Source: Streptomyces sp. KL109B | GTDB taxonomy: Bacteria > Actinomycetota > Actinomycetes > Streptomycetales > Streptomycetaceae | DNA length: 64,000 nt | Direction of reading: 5' to 3' | Assembly (NCBI RefSeq): GCF_030766935.1 | Contig: NZ_JASERL010000002.1 | Coordinates: 992,001 to 1,056,000 of the forward strand | Shown: positions 25,962-35,121 of the stretch, piece after piece | How the letters are laid out: every line of letters starts with the position of its first letter | How positions within the stretch are numbered: position 1 is the first letter of the stretch | Notes under the pieces: model-generated | What the model was told of the DNA's origin: nothing | The model's database searches: none | The model's input: only the letters and a program-made list of their open reading frames with translations | Program-made: the position numbers and the translations under genes

Positions 25962-26914
25962 GGCTGCTGGTCACCGGAGGGGCCGGGTTCATCGGCTCCC
26001 ACTACGTGCGCACCCTGCTGGGGGGCGGCTATCCGGGCTTCGAGGACGCCCGGGTCACGGTCCTCGACAAGCTCAGCTACGCCGGCAACCGCGACAACCT
26101 GCCGCTGTCGCACCCGCGGATGGACTTCGTACGCGGCGACATCTGCGATCTCGACATGCTGAGGGAGGTCATCCCCGGGCACGACGCCGTCGTGCACTTC
26201 GCGGCCGAGTCGCATGTGGACCGCTCGGTGGAGTCGGCCGCGGAGTTCGTGCGGACCAACGTCGGCGGCACTCAGTCCGTGCTGGACGCCTGCCTGGCGG
26301 CGGGCGTCCAGCGCATGGTGCACATCTCGACGGACGAGGTGTACGGCTCCATCGACGAGGGGGCGTGGACCGAGTCGTGGCCGCTGGCGCCCAACTCCCC
26401 GTACGCGGCGTCGAAGGCGGCCTCCGACCTGATGGCCCGCGCCTACTGGCGTACGCACGGCCTGGACCTCTCGATCACCCGCTGCTCCAACAACTACGGC
26501 CCGTACCAGCACCCGGAGAAGGTGATCCCGCTCTTCGTCACCCGGCTCCTGCGCGGAGAGCGGGTGCCGCTGTACGGCGACGGCCGCAACGTGCGCGAGT
26601 GGCTGCACGTCGACGACCACTGCGCGGCGGTGCAGTTGGTGCTCGCCAAGGGACGGGCGGGCGAGATCTACAACGTCGGCGGCGGCAACGCGCTGACGAA
26701 CGTCGAGCTCACCGAGCGGCTGCTGAGGCTCTCCGGCGCCGACTGGTCCATGGTGCGCCGGGTCCCGGACCGCAAGGGCCACGACCTGCGCTACGCCCTG
26801 GACGACAGCAAGATCCGCGACGAGCTCGGCTACCGGCCGCGGGTTCCCCTGGAACAGGGGCTCGCCGACGCCGTCACCTGGTACCGCGACAACCCCTACT
26901 GGTGGAAGCCATGA
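25958..26914 (+). CDS. rmlB: dTDP-glucose 4,6-dehydratase
   Basis: A 318-residue extended SDR. It has NAD-binding '[13 protein letters not shown]' at residues 6-18, '[10 protein letters not shown]', the active-site 'STDEVYG', and catalytic Y149 with K153 (YAASK). It forms dTDP-4-keto-6-deoxyglucose, the branch point for all later sugar enzymes here. The ATG overlaps the preceding stop. The C terminus (about residues 270-318) has the family '[20 protein letters not shown]' segment. Confidence 0.96.
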   Translation: MRLLVTGGAGFIGSHYVRTLLGGGYPGFEDARVTVLDKLSYAGNRDNLPLSHPRMDFVRGDICDLDMLREVIPGHDAVVHFAAESHVDRSVESAAEFVRTNVGGTQSVLDACLAAGVQRMVHISTDEVYGSIDEGAWTESWPLAPNSPYAASKAASDLMARAYWRTHGLDLSITRCSNNYGPYQHPEKVIPLFVTRLLRGERVPLYGDGRNVREWLHVDDHCAAVQLVLAKGRAGEIYNVGGGNALTNVELTERLLRLSGADWSMVRRVPDRKGHDLRYALDDSKIRDELGYRPRVPLEQGLADAVTWYRDNPYWWKP

Positions 26915-28212
26915 CTGATCACAAGGCCCTGGTTCTCGACGAGACCCGCAAATACCACATCGAGCACCAGAGCGGCCCGTTCGTGCCCGGCGTGACGGAG
27001 ATCTGGCCGTCCGGCGCGGTGCTGGACGCGGACGACCGGGCGGCGCTGGTCGAGGCCGCGCTGGAGCTGAAGATCGCGGCGGGCGCCCGCTCCCAGCGCT
27101 TCGAGTCCCGTTTCGCGAAGCTGCTGAAACGGCGCAAGGCGCACCTGACCAACTCCGGTTCCTCGGCCAATCTGCTCGCGCTGACCGCGCTCACCTCGCA
27201 TGTGCTCGAGGACCGGCGGCTGCGCCCCGGGGACGAGGTGATCACGGTCGCGGCGGGGTTTCCGACCACGGTCAACCCCATCGTGCAGAACGGGCTCGTC
27301 CCGGTGTTCGTCGACATCGAGCTGGGGATCTACAACACCACGGCGGAGCGGGTGGCCGCGGCGATCGGGCCGAAGACCCGCGCCATCATGATCGCGCACG
27401 CGCTCGGCAACCCCTTCGAGGTCGCGGAGATCGCCCAACTCGCCAAGGACCACGGCCTGTTCTTCGTGGAGGACAACTGTGACGCGGTGGGCGCCACCTA
27501 CGGCGACCGCCTCACCGGCACCTTCGGCGACCTCACCACGGTCAGCTTCTATCCGGCGCACCACATCACGATGGGCGAGGGCGGCTGCGTCCTCACCTCG
27601 AACCTGAAGCTGCACCGCGTGGTGGAATCGCTGCGCGACTGGGGCCGCGACTGCTGGTGCGAGCCGGGCAGGAGCAACACCTGCCTCAAGCGCTTCGACC
27701 ACCAGATGGGGTCGCTGCCCGAGGGCTACGACCACAAGTACATTTTCTCCCACGTCGGTTACAACCTGAAGGCCACCGACCTGCAGGCCGCGCTCGGCCT
27801 GACGCAGCTCGACAAGCTGGAGGGCTTCGTCGCGGCCCGGCGCAGGAACTGGCGGCGGATGCGCGAGGGCCTCGACGGCGTGCCGCACCTGCGGCTGCCT
27901 GAGCCGACGCCCGGCAGCGAGCCCAGCTGGTTCGGCTTCGTCATCTCCGTGGACCCCGGGGCCCCGTTCACCCGGGCCGCGCTGGTCGACTTCCTGGAGA
28001 GCCGGAAGATCGGTACCCGGCGGCTGTTCGCGGGGAACCTCACCCGGCAGCCCGCGTACGCCGAGGTGCCGCACCGGGTGGCCGGATCCCTGCGCAACAG
28101 CGACTTCGTCACCGAGCACACCTTCTGGACCGGCGTATATCCGGGGCTGACCGACGAGATGATCGACTACGTCGTCGCCTCGGTGCGGGAGTTCGTCGGG
28201 AGGCACGGGTGA
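26911..28212 (+). CDS. NDP-4-keto-6-deoxyhexose 3-dehydratase (E1/SpnQ/UrdQ-like, Fe-S and PLP)
   Basis: A 433-residue aspartate-aminotransferase-fold enzyme in which the PLP lysine is replaced by histidine (H217-H218 in '[12 protein letters not shown]'), as in E1 of ascarylose biosynthesis. It also carries C190, C248, C250 and C258, an exact CX57CX1CX7C pattern that binds the [2Fe-2S] cluster of E1 and SpnQ. It removes the C-3 hydroxyl of the 4-keto sugar, with electrons from a reductase. No dedicated ferredoxin or E3-type reductase gene is in the window, so general cellular redox partners are likely, as reported for SpnQ. ATG overlaps the rmlB stop. Confidence 0.95.
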   Translation: MTDHKALVLDETRKYHIEHQSGPFVPGVTEIWPSGAVLDADDRAALVEAALELKIAAGARSQRFESRFAKLLKRRKAHLTNSGSSANLLALTALTSHVLEDRRLRPGDEVITVAAGFPTTVNPIVQNGLVPVFVDIELGIYNTTAERVAAAIGPKTRAIMIAHALGNPFEVAEIAQLAKDHGLFFVEDNCDAVGATYGDRLTGTFGDLTTVSFYPAHHITMGEGGCVLTSNLKLHRVVESLRDWGRDCWCEPGRSNTCLKRFDHQMGSLPEGYDHKYIFSHVGYNLKATDLQAALGLTQLDKLEGFVAARRRNWRRMREGLDGVPHLRLPEPTPGSEPSWFGFVISVDPGAPFTRAALVDFLESRKIGTRRLFAGNLTRQPAYAEVPHRVAGSLRNSDFVTEHTFWTGVYPGLTDEMIDYVVASVREFVGRHG

Positions 28213-29594
28213 GCGCGCCGGCGCCGCTGCGGGCGCGCGTGGACACCCGGCTGCCGGGGCGGCTGGCCCACTCGGCGACCGAGCGCACCGGCGGCGTGGG
28301 CCCGAGCACGCCGGACTTCGCCGCGTGGCTGGCCGCGCGGGAGCGGGCGCACCGCTTCGCCGTGGAGCGCATCCCGCTCGCGGAGCTCGACGGCTGGTCG
28401 TTCGACGCCGGCACCGGGAACCTGACGCACCGCAGCGGGCGCTTCTTCAGCGTCGAGGGGCTGCACGTGACCACCGGCGCGCCGCCCTTCCCCGAGTGGC
28501 ACCAGCCCGTCATCCATCAGCCGGAGACCGGCATCCTCGGCATCCTCGCCAAGGAGTTCGACGGGGTGCTGCACTTTCTGATGCAGGCCAAGATGGAGCC
28601 GGGCAACCCCAATCTGCTCCAGCTGTCGCCGACCGTGCAGGCCACGCGCAGCAACTACACCAAGGTGCACCGGGGTTCGGACGTGAAGTACATCGAGTAC
28701 TTCACCACCCCGGGCCGGGGCCGGCCGCTCGCCGATGTGCTGCAGTCCGAGCACGGGTCCTGGTTCTACCGCAAGGCCAACCGGAACATGCTCGTCCTCA
28801 CCGACGAGGACGTGGCCGTGGACGAGGACTTCTGCTGGCTCACGCTCGGGCAGCTGGGCGAGCTGCTGCGCCAGGACACCGTGGTCAACATGGACTCCCG
28901 CACCGTGCTCGGCTGTCTGCCGGGCCTGCCCGCGGAGCCGTGGGCCCGGCACCCGGACACCGAGCTGCTGTCGTGGTTCACCGGCGAGCGCTCCCGGCAC
29001 GAGGTGCGCGCCGAGCGGACCCCGCTGCGTGACGCCGTCGGCTGGCACCGGGACGCGTGGACGGTCAGCCACGCGGCCGGCCGGTACTTCCGGGTGGTCG
29101 GGCTCGCCGTACAGGCCGGGAACCGGGAGGTGACCAGCTGGAGCCAGCCCCTGTTCGAGCCCGTCGGCCAGGGCGTCACCGCCTTCCTGTGCCGCCGCAT
29201 CGCGGGCGTCCCGCACGTCCTGGCGCACGCCCGGGTCGAGGGCGGCTTCCTCGACACCGTGGAGCTCGGGCCCACGGTGCAGTACACGCCGGACAACTAC
29301 GCCCACCTGTCCGGGCCCGACAGGCCGCCCTTCCTCGACGACGTCCTGTGCGCCGACCGCCGGCGCATCCGCTACGACGCCGTGCACTCGGAGGAGGGCG
29401 GGCGCTTCCTGAACGCGGTGAGCCGCTATCTGTTCGTGGACGCCGAGGACACCGGCGCCGCCGCGGACCCGCCCGCCGGCTACCGCTGGGTGACCCCGGG
29501 CCAGCTGTCCGCACTGGCCCGGCACGGGCACTACGTCAACGTCCAGGCGAGGACCCTGCTCGCCTGCCTGACCACCGGCGCGGTGCGGCTGTGA
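28209..29594 (+). CDS. NDP-4-keto-6-deoxyhexose 2,3-dehydratase
   Basis: A 461-residue enzyme of the EvaA/TylX3/UrdS family. It consists of two homologous halves, seen as the repeated 'WxxDxGTxxLTHxSGRFFxVxGLxV' pattern near residues 58-82 and again near 277-300. The recurring 'WSQPxxxPxxxGxLxF' and 'SPTVQxTxxNY' segments also occur twice. It eliminates the C-2 hydroxyl, giving a 3,4-diketo-2,6-dideoxy sugar for the 3-ketoreductase. GTG overlaps the preceding stop. Confidence 0.93.
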   Translation: MSAPAPLRARVDTRLPGRLAHSATERTGGVGPSTPDFAAWLAARERAHRFAVERIPLAELDGWSFDAGTGNLTHRSGRFFSVEGLHVTTGAPPFPEWHQPVIHQPETGILGILAKEFDGVLHFLMQAKMEPGNPNLLQLSPTVQATRSNYTKVHRGSDVKYIEYFTTPGRGRPLADVLQSEHGSWFYRKANRNMLVLTDEDVAVDEDFCWLTLGQLGELLRQDTVVNMDSRTVLGCLPGLPAEPWARHPDTELLSWFTGERSRHEVRAERTPLRDAVGWHRDAWTVSHAAGRYFRVVGLAVQAGNREVTSWSQPLFEPVGQGVTAFLCRRIAGVPHVLAHARVEGGFLDTVELGPTVQYTPDNYAHLSGPDRPPFLDDVLCADRRRIRYDAVHSEEGGRFLNAVSRYLFVDAEDTGAAADPPAGYRWVTPGQLSALARHGHYVNVQARTLLACLTTGAVRL

Positions 29595-30568
29595 GCGGCG
29601 CGGGGCGCGGGCCGGTCCGGATCGGGGTGCTCGGCTGCGCGGAGATCGCCCGCCGCAGGTTGCTGCCTGCCATCGCCGCAGGCCCGGACACCACGCTCGT
29701 CGCGGTGGCCTCCCGGGACGCCCGGCGGGCGGAGCGCACGGCGGCGCCGTACGGCTGCCGCGCGGTCCACGGATACGAGGCCCTGCTCGCCGACGCCGAG
29801 GTCGAGGCGGTCTATGTCCCGCTGCCTGCCGCGCTGCACGAGCGGTGGGTGGCGGCGGCGCTCGACGCGGGCAAGCACGTCCTGGGCGAGAAGCCCCTCG
29901 CCCTGGACGCGAGCGGCGCCCGGCGGCTCTTCGCCCGCGCCGGGAAGCTGGGCCTGGCCCTGATGGAGAACGTGATGTTCCTCCGGCACGGCCAGCACGA
30001 GGCCGTCCGCAAGGCCGTGGCGGACGCGGCGATCGGGCAACTGCGCGCCTTCCGCGCCGAGTTCACCGTGCCCGCGAGGCCCCCCGGGGACATCCGCCTG
30101 CGCCCCCAGCTGGGCGGGGGCGCGCTGCGGGACACCGGCGTCTATCCCGTACGCGCCGCGCTGCACCTGCTCGGCCCGCGGCTGTCCGTCGTCGGCGCCC
30201 ACCTCGGCCTCGACGAGCGGTACGGCGTGGACACCGCGGGCGCCGCCCTGCTGCGCACCCCGGAGGGGGTGACCGCGCACCTCGCCTTCGGCCTGGACCA
30301 CGGCTACCGGTCCGCCTACGAACTGACCGGCGAGCACGGCCGGATCACCCTCGACCACGCCTTCACTCCGCGCGCCGACCATGCGCCGCGGCTGCGACTG
30401 GAGCGGGCCTGGGGTGATGAGGAACTGGTCCTCGAACCGGAGGACCAAGTGGCGGCCTCGGTCGCGGCCTTCGCCGCCGCGGTGCGGGCGGGGGCGGCGC
30501 CGGGGGCGGAGGAGACCGTGCGGCAGCTCGAACTGCTCGACAACATCGCCCGAGCGGCGGGGAGTTGA
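29591..30568 (+). CDS. NDP-hexose 3-ketoreductase (Gfo/Idh/MocA), copy B
   Basis: A 325-residue paralogue of the enzyme at 20376. It has the Rossmann opening 'IGVLGCAEIARRRLLPAI', catalytic lysine in 'GEKPLA', 'MENVMFLRHGQHEAVR', and a C-terminal dimerisation sheet with 'GLDHGYRSAYELTGEHGRI'. Position directly after the 2,3-dehydratase suggests that it is the main partner for that step. GTG overlaps the stop of the dehydratase. It is the last gene of the tightly coupled sugar operon. Confidence 0.9.
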   Translation: MSGAGRGPVRIGVLGCAEIARRRLLPAIAAGPDTTLVAVASRDARRAERTAAPYGCRAVHGYEALLADAEVEAVYVPLPAALHERWVAAALDAGKHVLGEKPLALDASGARRLFARAGKLGLALMENVMFLRHGQHEAVRKAVADAAIGQLRAFRAEFTVPARPPGDIRLRPQLGGGALRDTGVYPVRAALHLLGPRLSVVGAHLGLDERYGVDTAGAALLRTPEGVTAHLAFGLDHGYRSAYELTGEHGRITLDHAFTPRADHAPRLRLERAWGDEELVLEPEDQVAASVAAFAAAVRAGAAPGAEETVRQLELLDNIARAAGS

Positions 30569-30636
30569 CCTGGCCGACACTTCAAGTTGTACTGGTTTAG
30601 CAGGATTTATCCACTTACGAAAGCTGGAGGAGAGCC

Positions 30637-30960
30637 ATGCACGGACGCTTTGCCCTCACCGTCATCTACTGCGCCGACCTGGAGCCGATGGCGGCCTTCT
30701 ACCGGGACACCCTCGGCCTGAAAGTGATCGCCGAGAAGGAGGGCGAGTACGTACTCGACGGGAACAGCCACGCGCTGCTGCTGCAGGCGCGGCCGGACCG
30801 CCCGACCCGCGAGGCCGAGACGATCTTCATCGGCGTGGACGTGGAGACCGCCGTCCAGGATCTGGCCGCCCTCGACCCGGTGCGCATGCCGGGCGAGGAG
30901 AGCCGGGGCTTCCGTGTGCAGGACCCGGAGGGCAACTCGGTCTGCTTCGTCAATGACTGA
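30637..30960 (+). CDS. VOC (glyoxalase/bleomycin-resistance fold) protein
   Basis: A 107-residue single VOC domain with paired beta-alpha-beta-beta-beta units ('FALTVIYCADLEPMAAFYRDTLGLKV...' and '...GFRVQDPEGNSVCFVND'). Such proteins can sequester drugs or act as small metal-dependent enzymes. GGAGGAGAG precedes the ATG, and a 68-bp AT-richer gap separates it from the sugar operon, so it may start a new transcript. The following gene overlaps it by 8 nt. It resembles the VOC protein at 37775. Confidence 0.85.
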   Translation: MHGRFALTVIYCADLEPMAAFYRDTLGLKVIAEKEGEYVLDGNSHALLLQARPDRPTREAETIFIGVDVETAVQDLAALDPVRMPGEESRGFRVQDPEGNSVCFVND

Positions 30961-31882
30961 CGACCACCGGGCCACCGCCCGCGTCCGGCGGATCACGCTG
31001 GACGCGGGCGGTGGCATCGCCCTGTCCGCGCTGCTGGCCGAGCCGGCCGCGGCGGCCGCCGAGCCGCCGCGCGCGGTGATGGTCGCGCTGCACGGCGGCG
31101 GGATGCGCGCCGGGTACTTCGACGGCCCCGGCCGGCCCCCGACATCGCTGCTGACGCTGGCCGCCGGCCTCGGCTGGACCGTGCTCGCACCCGACCGCCC
31201 GGGATACGGCGGCTCGGCCGACCGGCTGCCCGATGGCCTGCCGCTGGCGGAACAGGCCGCCATGTTGCGCACCGCCCTGCGGCGGTACGCGCGTCAACAC
31301 CCGGTCGGCGCGGGCTACTTCATCGCCGCGCACTCCTACGGCGGAAAGCTCGCCCTGACCACGGCGGCCGCCGCCGATGGCGACGGACTCCCGCTGCTCG
31401 GCGCGGACATCTCCGGCCTCGGCCACCGCTGGGCCGTCGACCCCTCGGCTCCGGGAGCGTCCGGGCGGCAGAGCCCCGGCCTGCACTGGGGCCCGCTGCG
31501 CTGCTACGAGCCCGCGGCCTTCCGGCACGCCGCACAGCTCGCCGGTCCCATGCCCGCGCGGGAGGCCGCTGAACTCCCCCACTGGCCCCGGACCTTCGAC
31601 GCGCTCGCTCCACAGGTGCGGCTGCCGCTGCGACTGACCTTCGCGGAGCACGAGCGCTGGTGGCGCCACGACGAGGCCACGCTGGGCGACATGGCCGCCC
31701 GCCTCGGCAGCCGCACCGTGCGGCTCGACCGCCAGCCAGGCGCCGGACACAACATCAGCCTGGGCCGCACCGCCCGCGCCTACCACCTGCGGCTCCTTGG
31801 GTTCCTGGAGGAGTGTCTGGCCACCGGCGCCGACGGTGCGCCCGCCCCCGTACCCGCGGCCGCCGCCGGGGAGGCGACGTGA
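30953..31882 (+). CDS. alpha/beta hydrolase
   Basis: A 309-residue alpha/beta-hydrolase fold protein. The nucleophile elbow is AHSYGG near residue 135, the oxyanion region is 'LHGGGMRAG', and the catalytic histidine is in 'GAGHNIS' near residue 280. ATG 30953 lies within the end of the VOC gene; the upstream in-frame extension to 30914 is in the body of that gene. Substrate is unknown; hydrolysis of an ester, lactone or Baeyer-Villiger product of the polyketide is one possibility given the questin-oxidase-like gene nearby. Confidence 0.85.
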   Translation: MTDDHRATARVRRITLDAGGGIALSALLAEPAAAAAEPPRAVMVALHGGGMRAGYFDGPGRPPTSLLTLAAGLGWTVLAPDRPGYGGSADRLPDGLPLAEQAAMLRTALRRYARQHPVGAGYFIAAHSYGGKLALTTAAAADGDGLPLLGADISGLGHRWAVDPSAPGASGRQSPGLHWGPLRCYEPAAFRHAAQLAGPMPAREAAELPHWPRTFDALAPQVRLPLRLTFAEHERWWRHDEATLGDMAARLGSRTVRLDRQPGAGHNISLGRTARAYHLRLLGFLEECLATGADGAPAPVPAAAAGEAT

Positions 31883-33201
31883 CGCACGGCCCCGGCACCC
31901 GGCCACGCGGCACCTTCCGCTCCCTGCGCGTACGCAACTTCCGGCTCTTCGCGCTCGGCCAGGTCGCCTCCGTCACCGGCACCTGGATGATGGTCACCGC
32001 CCAGGACTGGCTCGTGCTGCGGCTGACGGACGACTCGGCCGGCGCGCTCGGCCTCGTCACGGCGCTGCAGTTCGCTCCCGTGATGCTGCTGACGATGCTG
32101 GGCGGGCGGCTGGCGGACCGCTGCGACAAGCGGAAGCTGCTGATGGCCGCGAACGCCGTGTCGGCGGCCTTCGCCCTGCTGCTGACCGTGTCCGTGGCCA
32201 CCGGCGTCGTCCGCCTGTGGCACGTCGCGGCGGCGGCAGCGGCGCTCGGCACGGTCAACGCGGTGGAGATCCCGACCCGGATGTCCTTCGTCGGCGAACT
32301 CGTCGGCCCCCGGCTGCTGCCGAACGCCTCGGCGCTGAGCGCCGCGTACTTCAACACCGCGCGGGTGCTGGGCCCCGCGCTCGCCGGGCTGCTCCTCAGC
32401 ACCGTCGGCACCCCGGCGGTCATGCTCCTCAACGCGGTCAGCTACCTCGCCACCCTCGCGGGGCTCGCGCTCATCCGCCCGGCCGAGCTGCGGCACCGCG
32501 CGAGCCTCCCGGGCAAGGCGCGGGTCGCGGACGGGCTGCGATACGTCGCCGCCCGCTCCGACCTCGTCATGCCGCTGCTGCTGACGGCCGTCGTCTGCCT
32601 CGCAGGCTTCAACTTCCAACTCACCCTGCCACTCCTGGCGAAGACCACCTTCCACACCGAGGCCGCCACCTTCGGGCTGCTCACGACCGCCCTGGCCGTC
32701 GGCTCACTGGCGGCGGCGCTCGTCACCACCGCCCGCAGGGGCCGTCCCGCGGCGCGTACCGTCGTCGTGGCGGCGGTGGCGTTCGGGGCCCTGGAGCTGC
32801 TGGCGGGGTTCGCCCCCGGGCTGCCCTCCGCGGCCGTCGCGCTGGGGCTCACCGGCTTCGCGATGCTGTACTTCTCGCAGGCGGCCAACCACCGGATCCA
32901 GCTCGGCACGCCCCCCGAGTACCGGGGCCGGGTGCTGGCGATGTACACGCTCATCACGCAAGGCAGCACTCCGGTCGGCGCCCTGCTCACCGGCCTGCTC
33001 ATCGACCGCTTCGGCGCCCGCGCGGGCCTGTCCGCCGGCGGGCTGATCTCCCTGGCCGCGGCGCTGGCCGCGCTCCTGTGGCTGAAGTCGGCGGCTCCCC
33101 CGCTCCCGGCGGAGCCGGCCGCGGCTCCACCCGCCCGCACCCGGCCATCGGTGAACCCGCCGGAGGACAAGCCGGAGAACAAGGAGGACATCGCGGCATG
33201 A
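31879..33201 (+). CDS. MFS transporter (enterobactin-exporter/MFS_3 type)
   Basis: A 440-residue transporter with about 12 hydrophobic segments. It opens 'FRSLRVRNFRLFALGQVASVTGTWM', typical of the MFS_3/EntS group, and carries 'GGRLADRCDKRKLL' in the TM2/3 loop. The C-terminal tail is Pro/Ala/Glu-rich. GTG overlaps the hydrolase stop and its own stop overlaps the next ATG. It is the third MFS gene of the cluster. Confidence 0.88.
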   Translation: MTHGPGTRPRGTFRSLRVRNFRLFALGQVASVTGTWMMVTAQDWLVLRLTDDSAGALGLVTALQFAPVMLLTMLGGRLADRCDKRKLLMAANAVSAAFALLLTVSVATGVVRLWHVAAAAAALGTVNAVEIPTRMSFVGELVGPRLLPNASALSAAYFNTARVLGPALAGLLLSTVGTPAVMLLNAVSYLATLAGLALIRPAELRHRASLPGKARVADGLRYVAARSDLVMPLLLTAVVCLAGFNFQLTLPLLAKTTFHTEAATFGLLTTALAVGSLAAALVTTARRGRPAARTVVVAAVAFGALELLAGFAPGLPSAAVALGLTGFAMLYFSQAANHRIQLGTPPEYRGRVLAMYTLITQGSTPVGALLTGLLIDRFGARAGLSAGGLISLAAALAALLWLKSAAPPLPAEPAAAPPARTRPSVNPPEDKPENKEDIAA

Positions 33202-34403
33202 CCAAGTACTCCGACGCCGTCAACGACGCCCTGGAACGACTCGACGACCTGGGCTACGAACGCGGCCCCGAGCCCGAGGGGTTCGTCGCGCACGGCACCA
33301 TGTGCGCCGAAGCGCTGGCGACCCTCGGCTATCCCGAACGCATCCCCGGCTACATCGACGGCTACCGCAGCGGACTCGCCCACCACGACCGCCCCGAGCC
33401 GCGCTTCGCCCTGGACCCCGACGACTGGCGCGAGGCGCTCGGCGACTTCCCCCGGGTCGGCGACTGGGAGGTCCTCTTCGCACGGGAGTTGGCCGAAGCG
33501 CCCTGGCAGGAGGTGCTGGTGCGGTGGTGGCCCCGACTGCTGCCGGGCGTCGTCGCCGGCACCACGCACGGGCTGATCCGCACCGCCCACGCCGTGCGGT
33601 CGCTGGCGGCCACCCCGCGGCCCACCCGGGCGCAGCTCACCGAGCTGACCCGGGGGCTGGCCTTCTGGGCCGCGCGCTGGACCCGCCTGCCCGGCCGGGT
33701 CAGGTTCGAGGGCGACAAGACCCTCGCCCAGGCGATGGCCGCCCTCCCCCGCGACGAGCTGCGGCACTCACGCTTCCGCGGCGGCCGGGGCCGCACCGAC
33801 GACACCTCGGCACTCGACACGTACGCGGGCTACCACGAGGCGCTGCGCGCCCTGCGGCCGCAGCACGCCCAGTGGCTGATCAGCGAGATGACCGCGGAGT
33901 TCGCGGGCGTCTACCTGGCGCATCCGGAGGCGCTGCCCGTACCGCCGATCCATGGGATCACCGCGCCGGCGGCCGCCCGCCTGGTGCTGCCGCACCTGCC
34001 CGAGGCGCTGCACGGCCCGACGGTCGCCGCGGTGTGGCAGGTGCAGGCGCTCTTCCTGATCGACCTGACCAACGACCGGAACGGCGAGGACACCGCGCTC
34101 GCGGACGCGGACGCGGCGCGCACCCCGGGCCTTGCCGAACTGGCCGCCCGCGCCGTCGAGCACGGCGACGACCACGTCATCAAGGTGGCCGAGGCCTGCC
34201 TGCGCGAGCACGCGCTGCGCCCCGACCCGCGCTATGCCGCGGCCGCCTACGCGGCCCAGGAACGGATCCCGCCGTACGAGTCCACGCTCGGCCGCGCCAT
34301 GTACCTGGAGATCGAGCAGCGCGGCGCCCGCTATCTCGAACTGTCCCGGGACAAATACGGCAGAAGCACACCCTATGACCGATTCCTCGCGGAAAAGCCC
34401 TAG
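33198..34403 (+). CDS. questin-oxidase-family protein (DUF4243)
   Basis: A 401-residue protein. The order of conserved segments is that of the questin oxidase family: 'FVAHGTMCAEALATLG' near residue 30, 'YIDGYRSGL' near 56, 'WEVLFARELAEAPWQEVLVRWWPRLLPG' near 92-119, 'THGLIRTAHAVRSLA' near 124, and 'HVIKVAEACLREHAL' near 330. The fungal relatives GedK (questin oxidase) and AflY take part in Baeyer-Villiger-type cleavage of anthraquinone rings. Here it is translationally coupled to an MFS gene in an aromatic polyketide cluster, so oxidative ring opening or rearrangement of the angular quinone is a reasonable guess. No bacterial homologue's reaction is known to me. Confidence 0.85.
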   Translation: MTKYSDAVNDALERLDDLGYERGPEPEGFVAHGTMCAEALATLGYPERIPGYIDGYRSGLAHHDRPEPRFALDPDDWREALGDFPRVGDWEVLFARELAEAPWQEVLVRWWPRLLPGVVAGTTHGLIRTAHAVRSLAATPRPTRAQLTELTRGLAFWAARWTRLPGRVRFEGDKTLAQAMAALPRDELRHSRFRGGRGRTDDTSALDTYAGYHEALRALRPQHAQWLISEMTAEFAGVYLAHPEALPVPPIHGITAPAAARLVLPHLPEALHGPTVAAVWQVQALFLIDLTNDRNGEDTALADADAARTPGLAELAARAVEHGDDHVIKVAEACLREHALRPDPRYAAAAYAAQERIPPYESTLGRAMYLEIEQRGARYLELSRDKYGRSTPYDRFLAEKP

Positions 34404-34431
34404 TTCGGCATCCGACCAAAGGAGCTCCGGC

Positions 34432-35121
34432 ATGAGCACGCACATCGCCAGTGACCACAAGACCGTTTCCATGACCCCGGAGATCTACCGCTATCTCGTC
34501 GACCAGGCGGAACCGCCGACCTCCGCCCAGCGGGAACTGACCGAACAGACGCATGCGCTGACCGAATGGGCGGTGATGCAGATCCCGCACGAGCAGAGCG
34601 CCTTCCTGACCCTGCTCACCCGGATCACCGGCGCCACGCGGGTCGTCGAGGTCGGCACCTTCACCGGCTGCTCGACCCTCGCCTTCGCGCTGGGGCTGCC
34701 CCCGGACGGCACGGTGACCACCATGGACCTGTCGGCGGAGTGGGCCGCCATCGCCCGCAAGGCATGGGAGGCCGCGGGCGTCGACGACCGCGTCGAGCTG
34801 CGCCTGGGCCCGGCCGAGGACTCACTGCGCGCACTTCCCGAGGAGGCGGTGATCGACCTGGCCTTCATCGACGCCAACAAGGACGGGTACGAAACGTACT
34901 GGGACCTGCTCGTCCCCCGCCTTCGCCCCGGCGGGCTGCTGCTCGCGGACAACGTTCTGTACGCGGGCCAGGCGGCCGACCCCGACTGCACCCACGACGC
35001 CGCCGCCATCCGCCGCTTCAACGCCAAGGTCCGCGCCGACCCCCGGACGGAGTCCGTCATGCTCCCCATCGCCGACGGTCTGACCCTCGCCCGCAAGCGG
35101 ACCGGCGCTACCGGCCGTTGA
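34432..35121 (+). CDS. O-methyltransferase, caffeoyl-CoA OMT type
   Basis: A 229-residue cation-dependent O-methyltransferase. It has 'VVEVGTFTGCSTLAFAL' (motif I, near residue 79) and metal-binding aspartates in 'VIDLAFIDANKDGYETYWDLL' near residue 150. 'LLADNVLY' follows. These enzymes methylate catechol-like hydroxyls, so a vicinal diol of the aglycone is a likely target. AAAGGAG stands before the ATG. Last + strand gene of the cluster; it overlaps the convergent gene by 14 bp. Confidence 0.9.
   Translation: MSTHIASDHKTVSMTPEIYRYLVDQAEPPTSAQRELTEQTHALTEWAVMQIPHEQSAFLTLLTRITGATRVVEVGTFTGCSTLAFALGLPPDGTVTTMDLSAEWAAIARKAWEAAGVDDRVELRLGPAEDSLRALPEEAVIDLAFIDANKDGYETYWDLLVPRLRPGGLLLADNVLYAGQAADPDCTHDAAAIRRFNAKVRADPRTESVMLPIADGLTLARKRTGATGR

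Noticed and set aside
864..35121. Assigning the cluster to a named product such as grecocycline or benzanthrin
   Set aside because: Gene content is compatible but I cannot run a comparison; naming a product would go beyond the sequence.
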